Positions 55,969 to 64,000 of a stretch of 64,000 bases of DNA are shown here, in pieces. This DNA comes from Methylophaga thiooxydans DMS010. GTDB taxonomy: Bacteria; Pseudomonadota; Gammaproteobacteria; Nitrosococcales; Methylophagaceae. The position numbers and the translations under genes are program-made. Below the pieces are notes generated by a model. The model made no database searches. It was not told where the DNA came from and was given only the letters and a program-made list of their open reading frames with translations. Location of the stretch: assembly GCF_000156355.1 (NCBI RefSeq), contig NZ_GG657906.1, positions 148,248-212,247 on the forward strand, read 5' to 3'. Numbering within the stretch: the stretch's first letter is position 1; each line of letters starts with the position of its first letter.

Positions 55969-56709
55969 ATGGATACAAGGGTTCAGGAACCGGGCAACAA
56001 TAGCTACCTCATTCCTCAGTTTGAGAAAATGACTACGCTAAGTGAACAAGAGCAGTCCTTATTGGCTGCTCTGGAGCAGGATGTCAGACATTATCCTGCT
56101 GACACCACGCTCACCGCGGAGGGCGAATACAGCGAACGCTTGTTTATGCTGAAGTCCGGTTGGGCCTGCGCGACGCGCTTTTTAGTCGATGGACAACGAC
56201 AAGTGCTGGATATCTTTTTACCGGGGCAAATTCTTGGCTTGCGGGAAATGGGGCTTCGACACTCGCTCTCCGAGTTCTATGCCCTTACCGATGTGCAGGC
56301 TTGTCCGTTTCCAAAGCAACGCCTGACTGAGATTTTTGAACAAGCGCCACGCTTGACTGACTTGTTCTTTCTCGCCATGGCTCGCGAACAGTCTATTTTG
56401 ATTGAACGGGTCACCAATATTGGCCGACGCACGGCGACGGAACGCCTCGCACACTTTCTGGTCGAAATGAAAGTGAGGTTAAACCTGCGGGATATGGCCT
56501 TTCATTTGCCCATTAACCAAACCATGATTGGTGACACCTTAGGGCTGACCTCAGTACACATCAGCCGCACACTCAAGCAACTGTCGGATCAAGGGCTGAT
56601 TACGTATCAAAACGGTGATTTGAAGCTGCTTGACCTTGACGGCTTAATTGAATTGTCCGGCTTTGAGCGAGCTTACCTTGAGATCACCCCGGACTGGACG
56701 CGACTCTAA
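55969..56709 (+). CDS. Crp/Fnr-family transcriptional regulator without Fe-S cysteines
   Basis: 246 residues. A cyclic-nucleotide-like beta-barrel (about 40-125: TLTAEGEYSERLFMLKSGWACATRF, VDGQRQVLDIFLPGQILGL), dimer helix (TDLFFLAMAREQSILIERV) and winged helix (NQTMIGDTLGLTSVHISRTLKQLSDQGLI). The N-terminal Cys cluster of Fnr is absent. In the recognition helix (SVHISR) the Glu of Fnr is replaced by Val while Ser-Arg remains, so its site likely differs from TTGAT-N4-ATCAA. It probably controls the neighbouring stress genes. Confidence 0.85.
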   Translation: MDTRVQEPGNNSYLIPQFEKMTTLSEQEQSLLAALEQDVRHYPADTTLTAEGEYSERLFMLKSGWACATRFLVDGQRQVLDIFLPGQILGLREMGLRHSLSEFYALTDVQACPFPKQRLTEIFEQAPRLTDLFFLAMAREQSILIERVTNIGRRTATERLAHFLVEMKVRLNLRDMAFHLPINQTMIGDTLGLTSVHISRTLKQLSDQGLITYQNGDLKLLDLDGLIELSGFERAYLEITPDWTRL

Positions 56710-56746
56710 ATTCATCATTGAACACCTTTAAAACAAGGAGATAATA

Positions 56747-56887
56747 ATGAAAACCATTACTTTATTTTTGACCCTGGCATTCAGCCTGAGCTTAACTGCC
56801 TGCAACACAATGGAAGGTGTGGGTGAAGATGTGGAAGCCGCCGGTGATGCTATTGAAGATAGCGCTTCGGAAAACAAACAATACTAA
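56747..56887 (+). CDS. Entericidin A/B-family small lipoprotein
   Basis: 46 residues: signal peptide KTITLFLTLAFSLSLTAC (lipobox LTAC, Cys19), then NTMEGVGEDVEAAGDAIED and a short polar tail. The N-T-x-x-G-x-G-x-D motif after the lipid Cys is the entericidin signature. AAGGAG precedes the ATG. Entericidins are stationary-phase or stress-induced lipoproteins of uncertain toxicity. It sits 37 nt after the Crp/Fnr regulator stop and before a terminator, so may be co-transcribed or have its own promoter. Confidence 0.88.
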   Translation: MKTITLFLTLAFSLSLTACNTMEGVGEDVEAAGDAIEDSASENKQY

Positions 56888-56903
56888 GCGACTAAGCCTT
56901 AGC

Positions 56904-56932
56904 AAAAAGCCCCCGTTTTCGAGGGCTTTTTT
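56904..56932. terminator. Terminator between entericidin-like gene and the AAA ATPase gene
   Basis: AAAAAGCCC...GGGCTTTTT stem with a C-A mismatch and TTTT loop, flanked by A and T runs; ends four bases before the convergent ATPase stop. Confidence 0.88.
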
Positions 56933-56936
56933 ATTG

Positions 56937-58559
56937 TCATGACAATGGCAAGTCGGTGATTTTAATTGCTCTGAACATGGCGCATTGACGGAACACATCA
57001 ATATCTGGCTCAACACCCCGGTTTCTGGCTACGCGCAGCACCAGACGTAATAACATTTTCATATCGCGGGGGCTGATTTCCTGGAAGCTGGCCATCAGCT
57101 TCGCCAGCAGTTCGTCACTCAATTCAAATTCGTACTGCCGGGCAAACACTTGCCAGATTCTGGCGGCATTGTCGGCACTCGGTATGGTGTATTCAATGAT
57201 TGCAGCACAGCGTGAAATGATGGCTTCATCAATATCCGACGGACGATTGGTGGTCATAAACAATAAGCCACTGAAATACTCCATCGTGCGTAAAAATTCA
57301 GCCACGATGGCATTTTGTTCAATATTGTCACCGCGACTGACAATAAACACATCCGCCTCGTCCAGTAGCAGCACACAGTTCCAGCGTTCAGCACGTGAGA
57401 AAATGACGCGCAGGTTGGCCTCGATATCCTTGGCGCTGGTGCCGAGTGACCCTGAGTGAAGCAGGTATAGCGGCCGTTCAATCAATTCGGAATAAATTTC
57501 TGCTGTCAGAGTTTTGCCGACACCCGGCACGCCCTTACACAAAATGACGTTGCCTGCGGTTTTACCTTCAATAATATCGCCGCTGAAAACATCAACATTA
57601 GTGGTTAATACATCGAGCAAGTCATGGTGCGTCTGGGGCAGAATCAATTTGTCTTTCAACGCTTCATCATAGACATATCGGCTCAGGTAGTCGGCATGAA
57701 TCCAGACAAAGTTATGTGTCTGTAAATTAAAGACCCGCAGCAGCGGCCATTCGGGCAGGGCCAGAACATTGTCTTCACCTTCAAGCAGACAAGACTCGCG
57801 CAATTGTGAATGGGTTTTCACATCCCTGGCCGGCATATCATGGATGACTTTTGTATCGATGGCGGCACCATCTGAATTGACTTGTGTTTTATCGGTGTAA
57901 ATCAGCCCGCTAGCGATAAACTGCTCAGAAAACTGATCCCGCACTTCGCGACAATAACGTGCATAGCTGACTTCGTAATCGGCTTTTAAGGCGGGGGTTT
58001 CTTTAAAGACTTGCTTGAGTTCCAGCACTTCATTGATACGTTTCTTATTCACATCACCGGGGCTGAAGGATAGGTGGTCATGTTCAAAACCGAAGTAGCC
58101 TTTTTTCAGGTTTGGTGACAAATGGCAAACATGGACGAGAAGGGATTCTTCGGCGTGGGCAGTGGCCGGCTTATAACTGAAGTCTGTCACCAATGCCGGG
58201 TAAAATTTACCATCGGCTTTTTTGAAATAGACCCAGCCATCGATCAACTGGTGTTTGAGGAAGGCTTCCAGTGTCGAAGAAAAAGCATTGAAGTTGGGAA
58301 TAGGTGAATCAAATTCACCATCACGGGCCAGTAAGATGGCATCGATTGCCCGCCTGGACTTTATATCTTCCAGTAAGTCCGCGACCCGGGCCATATCCTG
58401 CAAGGCTGGCAAGGATAACTGCCGAGGCTCGATTTCCATATCAGTCGATTTTACATAGCCTTGACTGACCGCCTCTTCACGCGTCACCTTGTCACGGTAT
58501 GGCGTTAACTCGGCATGCTGTGTTGCTTTGATGAATTTGTGAGAAACAATAAATGACAC
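56937..58559 (-). CDS. AAA-family ATPase with uncharacterised N-terminal half
   Basis: 540 residues. The N-terminal 310 residues are soluble and unrecognised (with LLVHVCHLSPNLKKGYFGFEHDHL). The AAA module follows: Walker A GVPGVGKT at 343-350, Walker B LLLDEAD at 397-403, sensor-1 MTTNRPSDIDEAIISRCAA (the Asn and the Arg finger region), then a helical lid with PRDMKMLLRLVLRVARNRG. A remodelling ATPase, probably hexameric; the partner is unknown and no MoxR/VWA partner is adjacent. The start follows immediately on a plausible promoter region. Confidence 0.83.
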   Translation of the reverse strand: MSFIVSHKFIKATQHAELTPYRDKVTREEAVSQGYVKSTDMEIEPRQLSLPALQDMARVADLLEDIKSRRAIDAILLARDGEFDSPIPNFNAFSSTLEAFLKHQLIDGWVYFKKADGKFYPALVTDFSYKPATAHAEESLLVHVCHLSPNLKKGYFGFEHDHLSFSPGDVNKKRINEVLELKQVFKETPALKADYEVSYARYCREVRDQFSEQFIASGLIYTDKTQVNSDGAAIDTKVIHDMPARDVKTHSQLRESCLLEGEDNVLALPEWPLLRVFNLQTHNFVWIHADYLSRYVYDEALKDKLILPQTHHDLLDVLTTNVDVFSGDIIEGKTAGNVILCKGVPGVGKTLTAEIYSELIERPLYLLHSGSLGTSAKDIEANLRVIFSRAERWNCVLLLDEADVFIVSRGDNIEQNAIVAEFLRTMEYFSGLLFMTTNRPSDIDEAIISRCAAIIEYTIPSADNAARIWQVFARQYEFELSDELLAKLMASFQEISPRDMKMLLRLVLRVARNRGVEPDIDVFRQCAMFRAIKITDLPLS

Positions 58560-58775
58560 GTGACGGACCTATAATCAAAAATAAAAATGACTGTATGTGA
58601 AAGGAATAAGTTCAGCTTAGCGACTTGCCGCGTGAGAGTCACGTCGATTAATCAGCAACGATGAGTTAGTTGCTGGGGTAGGGCAGTCCATCACAAAAAC
58701 AGAGGGCCCTAAACCTTAACTCAGTTTTAACCTTATCTATGTTACATTGCGCGCCTTTCTATAAGACGCAGTCAT

Positions 58776-59960
58776 ATGTCCTCAAGTAACCTCTCAGCTT
58801 CCTCTTATTCTTTACCATGGGTGATCTTTGCTTTGGCCATCGGTGGTTTTTGTATTGGCACAACCGAGTATGTGGCGATGGGGTTAATTCAAGAAATCGC
58901 CACAGATTTAAGTGTGTCGATTCCCTCAGCTGGATATTTCATTACTACTTATGCTTTAGGGGTGACGGTTGGCGCGCCAGTATTAGCGATTTTAGGGGTG
59001 AAGTTACCGCGTAAGAGCTTATTACTAGGGTTGATGTTGTTTTACGGCGTGGCCAATGCAATTACGGCATTAGCCAATAGTCCTGAAACCATGTTACTCA
59101 GCCGTTTTATTGCCGGTTTGCCGCATGGGGCGTATTTCGGCTTTGCCTCATTGGTGGCGGCAGATCTGGCGGGGCAACACCGCCGCGCTTCCGCGATTGC
59201 ACAAGTGATGATGGGCTTAACGATTGCCAGTGTTATTGGTGTGCCATTCGCGACCTGGTTGGGACAGACCTATGGCTGGCGGGCTGGCTTTGAGTTTTCG
59301 GCAGTTACCGCACTTTTTACTATACTGGCGATCAGTTTTTTGGTTCCACGCATTAAGCCGTGCACCTCAGCGAGTATTCGTAAAGAAATTGCCGGTTTTA
59401 AAAACATCCATATGTGGTTAACGCTGGCAATTGGTGCGATTGGTTTTGGCGGCTTATTTTCTGTTTATAGCTATGCATCGCCAATCTTGACTGAATACAC
59501 TGGCGCCAACGTGAAAGTCGTGCCATTCGCTTTAGCTGTTTTCGGTGTTGGTATGGTGCTTGGTGGTCTGGTCGCAGGCTGGTTGGCCGATAAACACCTT
59601 AATAAAACCATCGTCGGCGTGTTAGTCAGTTCCGCAGTCGCCTTTATTATTGCCGCGTTGAGCATGACTGAAGTGTATAGCGCGATTGCAGCTCTGTTTT
59701 TAATCGGCTTTACCGTGACAGGTTTGGCCGGGGCATTGCAAATCCGCTTAATGGATGTCGCCGGTGAAGCGCAAGCCTTAGCGGCCTCACTCAATCACTC
59801 TGCGTTTAATGTCGCTAATGCTTTAGGCGCCTTTTTAGGTGGCTTTGTGATCAGTCATCAAATGGGCTGGATTGCACCTGTCTGGGTTGGCCTGGCTTTG
59901 AGCCTGTCGGGCTTGTTACTGTTTAAGCTGGCACTGAGTGTAGAAGCCCGTAGCGTTTAA
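58776..59960 (+). CDS. MFS efflux transporter (AraJ/YdhP-type, DHA1)
   Basis: 394 residues with twelve predicted membrane helices. N-terminal ALAIGGFCIGTTEYVAMGLIQEIATDLSV carries the DHA1 GTTE motif; ALGVTVGAPVLAILGVKLPRK fits loop 2-3 motif A; FGFASLVAADLAGQHRRASAIAQVMMGLTIASVIGVPFATWLG fits motif C region. AraJ-like exporters move sugars, drugs or osmolytes; substrate unknown. Single gene; divergent from the AAA ATPase. Confidence 0.87.
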   Translation: MSSSNLSASSYSLPWVIFALAIGGFCIGTTEYVAMGLIQEIATDLSVSIPSAGYFITTYALGVTVGAPVLAILGVKLPRKSLLLGLMLFYGVANAITALANSPETMLLSRFIAGLPHGAYFGFASLVAADLAGQHRRASAIAQVMMGLTIASVIGVPFATWLGQTYGWRAGFEFSAVTALFTILAISFLVPRIKPCTSASIRKEIAGFKNIHMWLTLAIGAIGFGGLFSVYSYASPILTEYTGANVKVVPFALAVFGVGMVLGGLVAGWLADKHLNKTIVGVLVSSAVAFIIAALSMTEVYSAIAALFLIGFTVTGLAGALQIRLMDVAGEAQALAASLNHSAFNVANALGAFLGGFVISHQMGWIAPVWVGLALSLSGLLLFKLALSVEARSV

Positions 59961-59983
59961 ACTACATTAGTAAAGGCTTCAGA

Positions 59984-60760
59984 TTATTCTGAGACCGCAA
60001 CAACGGCGCGGCATTTCGGGAAGGATGAACACCCCCAGAACGGCTTACCGGCATTGCCACCTTTTTTCGTCTCCCTCAACACCATGGTGCTACCGCACTT
60101 CGGGCAAAGGTTTTTAGCCGCTTTCTCAGCGACAATAGCCTGAACATGTCTTACATGCTCACGATGGTTTCTAAACGTTCTGGCTAAGCGGCCTTCTTCA
60201 ATTGCGTTTGTTATTTCCACAACTTGCTTGGGGGTGAGAACGGTTTCTGTTTTTGATTCAATGTAACGAATGTAGCCCATGCCAAAAGTGACGTTATCGG
60301 GCATTGAGGTTTTGAATTCACTGTCACCAATGAACACAATCACGGAATGCACCTGACTGTCCTCAAGGTTGAGTAAAGATTGCAGGCTTTTCGTGTGCTT
60401 GTAATTTTGGTGAAGGGGATTTTGAAATTTATTAGTGTGCTTATAGATTTTCTGTGTCCACATTTTCTGGTTAGGACTACCGAAAATCCAACCTTTGAGA
60501 TTCTTGGTTTCGACGACAAAGACACCATAAACAGACACGATAATATGATCAATTTGTGTAGTGCCATCATCCGTGGGCAGAGTTACGTTTTTGATTAGGT
60601 GATAAACATCGTTATCTAACTTCCATGCAGCAAAGAGGTTGATGATGAACTCGCCGACAATGCCTTTAAACCAAGGCGTTTTGATGAGAGAAATAATGAA
60701 AAGAATCGGTATCAAATACCAGAAAGAGAGTAATACTTGAATGAGCGGCGAAAAGTCCAT
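59984..60760 (-). CDS. NERD-domain protein with topoisomerase-type zinc ribbon
   Basis: 258 residues. An N-terminal membrane segment (LLSFWYLIPILFIISLI) is followed by a NERD nuclease-like domain (about 45-165: TQIDHIIVSVYGVFVVETKNLKGWIFG, with the Asp and Glu...Lys of a PD-(D/E)xK-like core). A C4 zinc finger of the topoisomerase I type closes the protein: CPKCGSTMVLRETKKGGNAGKPFWGCSSFPKC. This combination is common in proteobacteria and of uncertain role in DNA processing. Confidence 0.88.
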   Translation of the reverse strand: MDFSPLIQVLLSFWYLIPILFIISLIKTPWFKGIVGEFIINLFAAWKLDNDVYHLIKNVTLPTDDGTTQIDHIIVSVYGVFVVETKNLKGWIFGSPNQKMWTQKIYKHTNKFQNPLHQNYKHTKSLQSLLNLEDSQVHSVIVFIGDSEFKTSMPDNVTFGMGYIRYIESKTETVLTPKQVVEITNAIEEGRLARTFRNHREHVRHVQAIVAEKAAKNLCPKCGSTMVLRETKKGGNAGKPFWGCSSFPKCRAVVAVSE

Positions 60761-60945
60761 TTACCAAATTCCTTTTGGTGAGGGAGAGGGTAATAAGAAT
60801 AAACCGACTCGCAGTTTTAATCAGCTAATAATTTTAACGCTGCTGCCTCTTGACTGTTCAATCATGAAAAGCCATAAATGCAGATAGGATCTCTACTTGT
60901 CAGTTGAATTCATTTGGATTTTATTTCGATGGAAAAGGAAGCAAA

Positions 60946-61140
60946 ATGCAGAAGGTGTTAGCGAAAGAGTCAATTAAGCTTCTTAAGTTCGGTATTGTTG
61001 GATTGCTACTTGTCATTGTGCTTGTGCTCGCAGGTGAAGAGCTTAGTGGAATAGAAGCACTGATACTGGGCATCACCCCCTATGTTCTTTACCAGATTTA
61101 CTGTGGCAGCCAGTGGGCAACAAAACGTAAGAAGAAATAA
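60946..61140 (+). CDS. Small membrane protein upstream of the P-type ATPase
   Basis: 64 residues from the ATG at 60946, preceded by AAGGAAG; an earlier ATG lacks such a site. Two hydrophobic stretches (FGIVGLLLVIVLVLAGEEL and GIEALILGITPYVLYQIYC) are joined by a short acidic turn and followed by a basic tail (KRKKK). No family recognised. It lies 75 nt before the ATPase gene and could be co-transcribed. Confidence 0.65.
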   Translation: MQKVLAKESIKLLKFGIVGLLLVIVLVLAGEELSGIEALILGITPYVLYQIYCGSQWATKRKKK

Positions 61141-61215
61141 CCCATCTGAATAACGTTTCTGTTTCAGTTACATCGCACTGATTGCCTTATTGAGTGGCTG
61201 AAAGCTGCCTAGTCA

Positions 61216-63942
61216 ATGAGTGATGATAGGGTGGATAATCAGTATATGGGCACAAAATCAAAATGGCATAGTCACTCTTTTGATGTCGCACTTGAGGATC
61301 TACAAACTTCTACTGCAGGTTTGACTCAGGCTGAGGCCGAAACACGACTGTCAAATTATGGCCCAAATTGTTTACCACATGCCACCCGTCGTTCTCCCTT
61401 TGTGCGTTTTGTGTTGCACTTCCATAATATTCTCATTTATGTCCTTCTCGGGGCCGCTGCGATTACAGCACTTCTTGAGCATTGGATTGATACCGGCGTT
61501 ATTCTCGCAGTGGTCGTTGCAAATGCAGTTATCGGTTTTATCCAAGAGGGCAAGGCGGAAGACGCCATCGATGCCATCCGTCATATGCTGGCGCCTCGCG
61601 CCAACGTTATTCGCAATGGCGAACGCACCACTATCAATGGCGAGCAACTGGTGCCGGGCGATATCGTTTTACTGGAGGCTGGTGGAAAAGTACCTGCAGA
61701 TCTCAGATTGTTTTCCACACATGGTTTATCTATACAGGAAGCGATTTTAACCGGGGAATCATTGCCGGTTGAAAAGCATACTCATTCTGTTGATGACAAT
61801 GCTTTCTTAGGAGACCGCAGCTGCATGGCCTACTCGGGCACACTCATCACAAGTGGTCAGGGTAAAGGGGTGGTGGTGGCCACGGCTTCAGGTACGGAGA
61901 TCGGTCGTATCAGTGGACTTTTATCGCAAGTAGAAGCGTTAACAACCCCACTGGTGACACAGATGGATGTGTTTGCCAAATGGTTAACGGTCTTTATTTT
62001 TGTCATCGCCGTGGTCTTACTCGCGTTCGGATATTTTGTTGCACATTATGATTTCACTGAGATGTTTATGGCAGTGGTGGGCTTATCTGTCGCAGCCATT
62101 CCTGAGGGACTTCCAGCCGTGCTCACCATTACCTTGGCGATTGGTGTCCAGGCAATGGCTGGGCGTAACACCATCGTGCGACGCTTGCCAGCCATTGAGA
62201 CCTTAGGCGCGGTATCGGTTATATGCACGGATAAAACCGGAACGCTTACTCGTAACGAAATGATGGTTGCCTCGGTGCTGACTCATCGCCACCTTTTCAC
62301 GTTGGAAGGGAGTGGCTATGAACCCACAGGAGCGCTGAAGCTTGAAGACGCACATGTGTCTCCAAAGGAACACGCTGTTCTGGCTGAATTGGCCCGCACT
62401 GCAACACTCTGCAATGATGCCGTGCTACGAGAGCATAACAGTGTGTGGCTGGTGGAAGGCGACCCGATGGAAGGAGCGCTGTTGAGTTTTGCAGGTAAAG
62501 TCGATGTGAAAACCCGTGAGGAGCAGGCTACCTGGACGCGAACGGATACCATTCCGTTTGATGCCAAACATCGCTTTATGGCAACGCTCAATCATGATCA
62601 CGAGCAACACGCCTGTATTTATATCAAGGGTGCGCCAGAGAGTGTGTTGGCAATGTGTGCCAATCAGCTCAGCGCCGATGGTAGTGCTGAAGCTTTGGAT
62701 ACGGCTTACTGGAACGAACGGGCAGATGCCATTGCCGCACGCGGACAGCGGGTATTAGCTTTTGCCTCAAAAGCCATGACACCTACTCATACTGTGTTGG
62801 AACGTGGGGAGTTATCAGGCTCTCTAACCCTGAACGGTATGGTGGGAATGATTGACCCACCTCGCACAGAAGCTATTAGTGCAGTGGCTGAGTGTCATGC
62901 TGCTGGCATTCAGGTGAAAATGATCACCGGTGACCACATTAAAACGGCTGCCGCCATAGCTAAGCAAATTGGTCTGAGAAGTACCGACAACGTCCTCACC
63001 GGAAGTGACCTGGATAAACTTGATGACACCGCACTTCGTCAGGTCGTCATGGGGTGTGATGTATTTGCCCGTACCAGTCCAGAACACAAACTACGGTTGG
63101 TCATGGCCTTGCAATCTCATGATATGACTGTCGCTATGACAGGTGACGGCGTTAACGATGCACCTGCGTTAAAACGAGCAGATGTCGGCATTGCCATGGG
63201 ACAAAAAGGCAGTGAGGCGGCAAAAGAAGCTGCAGAACTGGTGTTGATCGATGATAACTTTGCCTCCATCGTGGCAGCTGTGTGCGAAGGCCGGACAGTC
63301 TATGACAACTTAAAAAAAGTCATTAGCTGGACATTACCGACCAATGCCGGCGAAGCGATGACAATAGTGTTAGCTTTGCTGTTAGGGATGACATTGCCTA
63401 TTACACCGATTCAAATTCTGTGGGTTAATCTCATCACAGCCGTCACACTCGGCATTGCACTGGCGTTTGAACCCACTGAAAAAAACACAATGCGCCGACC
63501 GCCACGCGAACGCCATGAATCGTTAATAAACGGCGGACTGGTTTGGCATATCGTGTTGGTATCACTACTGTTTCTGTGTGGTGTATTTGGTACGTATCAC
63601 TACGCCATAGATAAAGGTTACTCACTAGAATTGGCACGCACCATTGCATTGAATTCATTGGTGGTGATGGAAATTTTCCATCTGTTTTTTATTCGAAATA
63701 TCTACAGTACGTCGCTCACCTGGCAAGGCGTGCGCGGGACCAAAGTTGTGTGGACTGTAGTGATTGCCATAACAGCAGCACAATTCGCGATTACCTATCT
63801 GCCATTATTGCAATCCATTTTTGCTACTGAATCGATTCCAGTACTCGATGGTCTACTGATCATCGGAGTAGGTATTACCTTATTTATTATCATTGAGTGT
63901 GAAAAGCAGATGAGACTGGCACTCCAGAAAATAAAGCGTTAA
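61216..63942 (+). CDS. P-type cation-transporting ATPase (type II, PMA/MgtA-like group)
   Basis: 908 residues. Complete P-type layout: N-terminal cation-ATPase domain (1-75), M1-M2, actuator with TGESLPV, M4 with PEGLP at about 296-300, phosphorylation Asp339 in CTDKTGTLTRN, nucleotide domain (KGAPESVLAMC), hinge TGDGVNDAPALKRADVGIAMG, and six C-terminal helices. M5 keeps N..GE; M6 reads NLITAVTLG, with Ala where SERCA has the ion-binding Asp of site I/II. So the ion (Ca2+, Na+, H+ or another) is uncertain. Inner membrane. Met11 is an alternative start; neither start has a strong ribosome-binding site. Confidence 0.88.
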   Translation: MSDDRVDNQYMGTKSKWHSHSFDVALEDLQTSTAGLTQAEAETRLSNYGPNCLPHATRRSPFVRFVLHFHNILIYVLLGAAAITALLEHWIDTGVILAVVVANAVIGFIQEGKAEDAIDAIRHMLAPRANVIRNGERTTINGEQLVPGDIVLLEAGGKVPADLRLFSTHGLSIQEAILTGESLPVEKHTHSVDDNAFLGDRSCMAYSGTLITSGQGKGVVVATASGTEIGRISGLLSQVEALTTPLVTQMDVFAKWLTVFIFVIAVVLLAFGYFVAHYDFTEMFMAVVGLSVAAIPEGLPAVLTITLAIGVQAMAGRNTIVRRLPAIETLGAVSVICTDKTGTLTRNEMMVASVLTHRHLFTLEGSGYEPTGALKLEDAHVSPKEHAVLAELARTATLCNDAVLREHNSVWLVEGDPMEGALLSFAGKVDVKTREEQATWTRTDTIPFDAKHRFMATLNHDHEQHACIYIKGAPESVLAMCANQLSADGSAEALDTAYWNERADAIAARGQRVLAFASKAMTPTHTVLERGELSGSLTLNGMVGMIDPPRTEAISAVAECHAAGIQVKMITGDHIKTAAAIAKQIGLRSTDNVLTGSDLDKLDDTALRQVVMGCDVFARTSPEHKLRLVMALQSHDMTVAMTGDGVNDAPALKRADVGIAMGQKGSEAAKEAAELVLIDDNFASIVAAVCEGRTVYDNLKKVISWTLPTNAGEAMTIVLALLLGMTLPITPIQILWVNLITAVTLGIALAFEPTEKNTMRRPPRERHESLINGGLVWHIVLVSLLFLCGVFGTYHYAIDKGYSLELARTIALNSLVVMEIFHLFFIRNIYSTSLTWQGVRGTKVVWTVVIAITAAQFAITYLPLLQSIFATESIPVLDGLLIIGVGITLFIIIECEKQMRLALQKIKR

Positions 63943-64000
63943 TGATAAAAGCATTAAGCGATATGAGTTATCGCGAGCTATAAACGCACCGCGTCGCGTC

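Overview
The window is a chromosomal segment of moderate GC content from a gammaproteobacterium. Family-level matches (NemR/NemA, NsrR/Hmp, Rnk, MtgA, MltF, YgjP-type, DUF3080, monomeric isocitrate dehydrogenase) all point that way. Two features suggest a halotolerant, probably marine methylotroph of the Methylophaga type: a stand-alone pqqA, the precursor gene of the methanol-dehydrogenase cofactor PQQ, and a complete ectoine-degradation operon. The genus is an inference. I see no transposase, integrase, prophage, CRISPR array or rRNA. The only RNA gene is one tRNA-Val(UAC).

Layout. 0-6.3 kb: a NemR-type electrophile-response operon (nemR-like regulator, YqhD aldehyde reductase, zinc-free MDR reductase, Old Yellow Enzyme, secreted double-propeller dehydrogenase), with two identical operators. 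6.5-11.6 kb: ectoine catabolism in the order doeB-D-A-C. 11.6-18.1 kb: iron and metal genes (PepSY protein and TonB receptor behind a Fur box, chromate transporter, DUF2061 protein behind a Fur box, Dps). 18.1-24.4 kb: a voltage-gated channel with an unusual acidic filter; isochorismatase; an HPP-lipocalin-BLUF gene set behind a structured leader RNA; the NO-response pair nsrR/hmp with an NsrR-like operator; 5-formyl-THF cyclo-ligase. 24.4-29.3 kb: pqqA, an OhrR-type regulator with a palindromic operator, MscS channel, SDR, cold-shock protein.

30-44 kb is a signalling block. It holds an ethylene-receptor-like hybrid kinase with an HPt domain, a CHASE hybrid kinase, an FNR-boxed GAF-diguanylate cyclase, a receiver protein with a decayed GGDEF domain, and a GAF hybrid kinase. 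DUF1223, cupin, DUF3080 and MtgA genes lie among them. 44-54 kb is mostly housekeeping: MltF, tRNA-Val, dienelactone hydrolase, monomeric Icd, periplasmic glutathione peroxidase, a large conserved protein I cannot name, a GNAT enzyme and a YgjP-type metallopeptidase. 54-64 kb holds Rnk, an envelope-stress set (DUF883, holin-like protein, two entericidin-like lipoproteins, DUF1328, a Crp/Fnr regulator), an AAA ATPase, an MFS exporter, a NERD protein and a P-type cation ATPase.

Functionally, the region is rich in sensing and detoxification of electrophiles, NO, peroxides, metals, light and possibly ethylene or copper, together with osmolyte turnover. The strongest leads are the ETR1-like kinase, the TFEDWTD channel filter, the HPP leader RNA, the orphan pqqA, and the use of an M20 enzyme in the doe operon.
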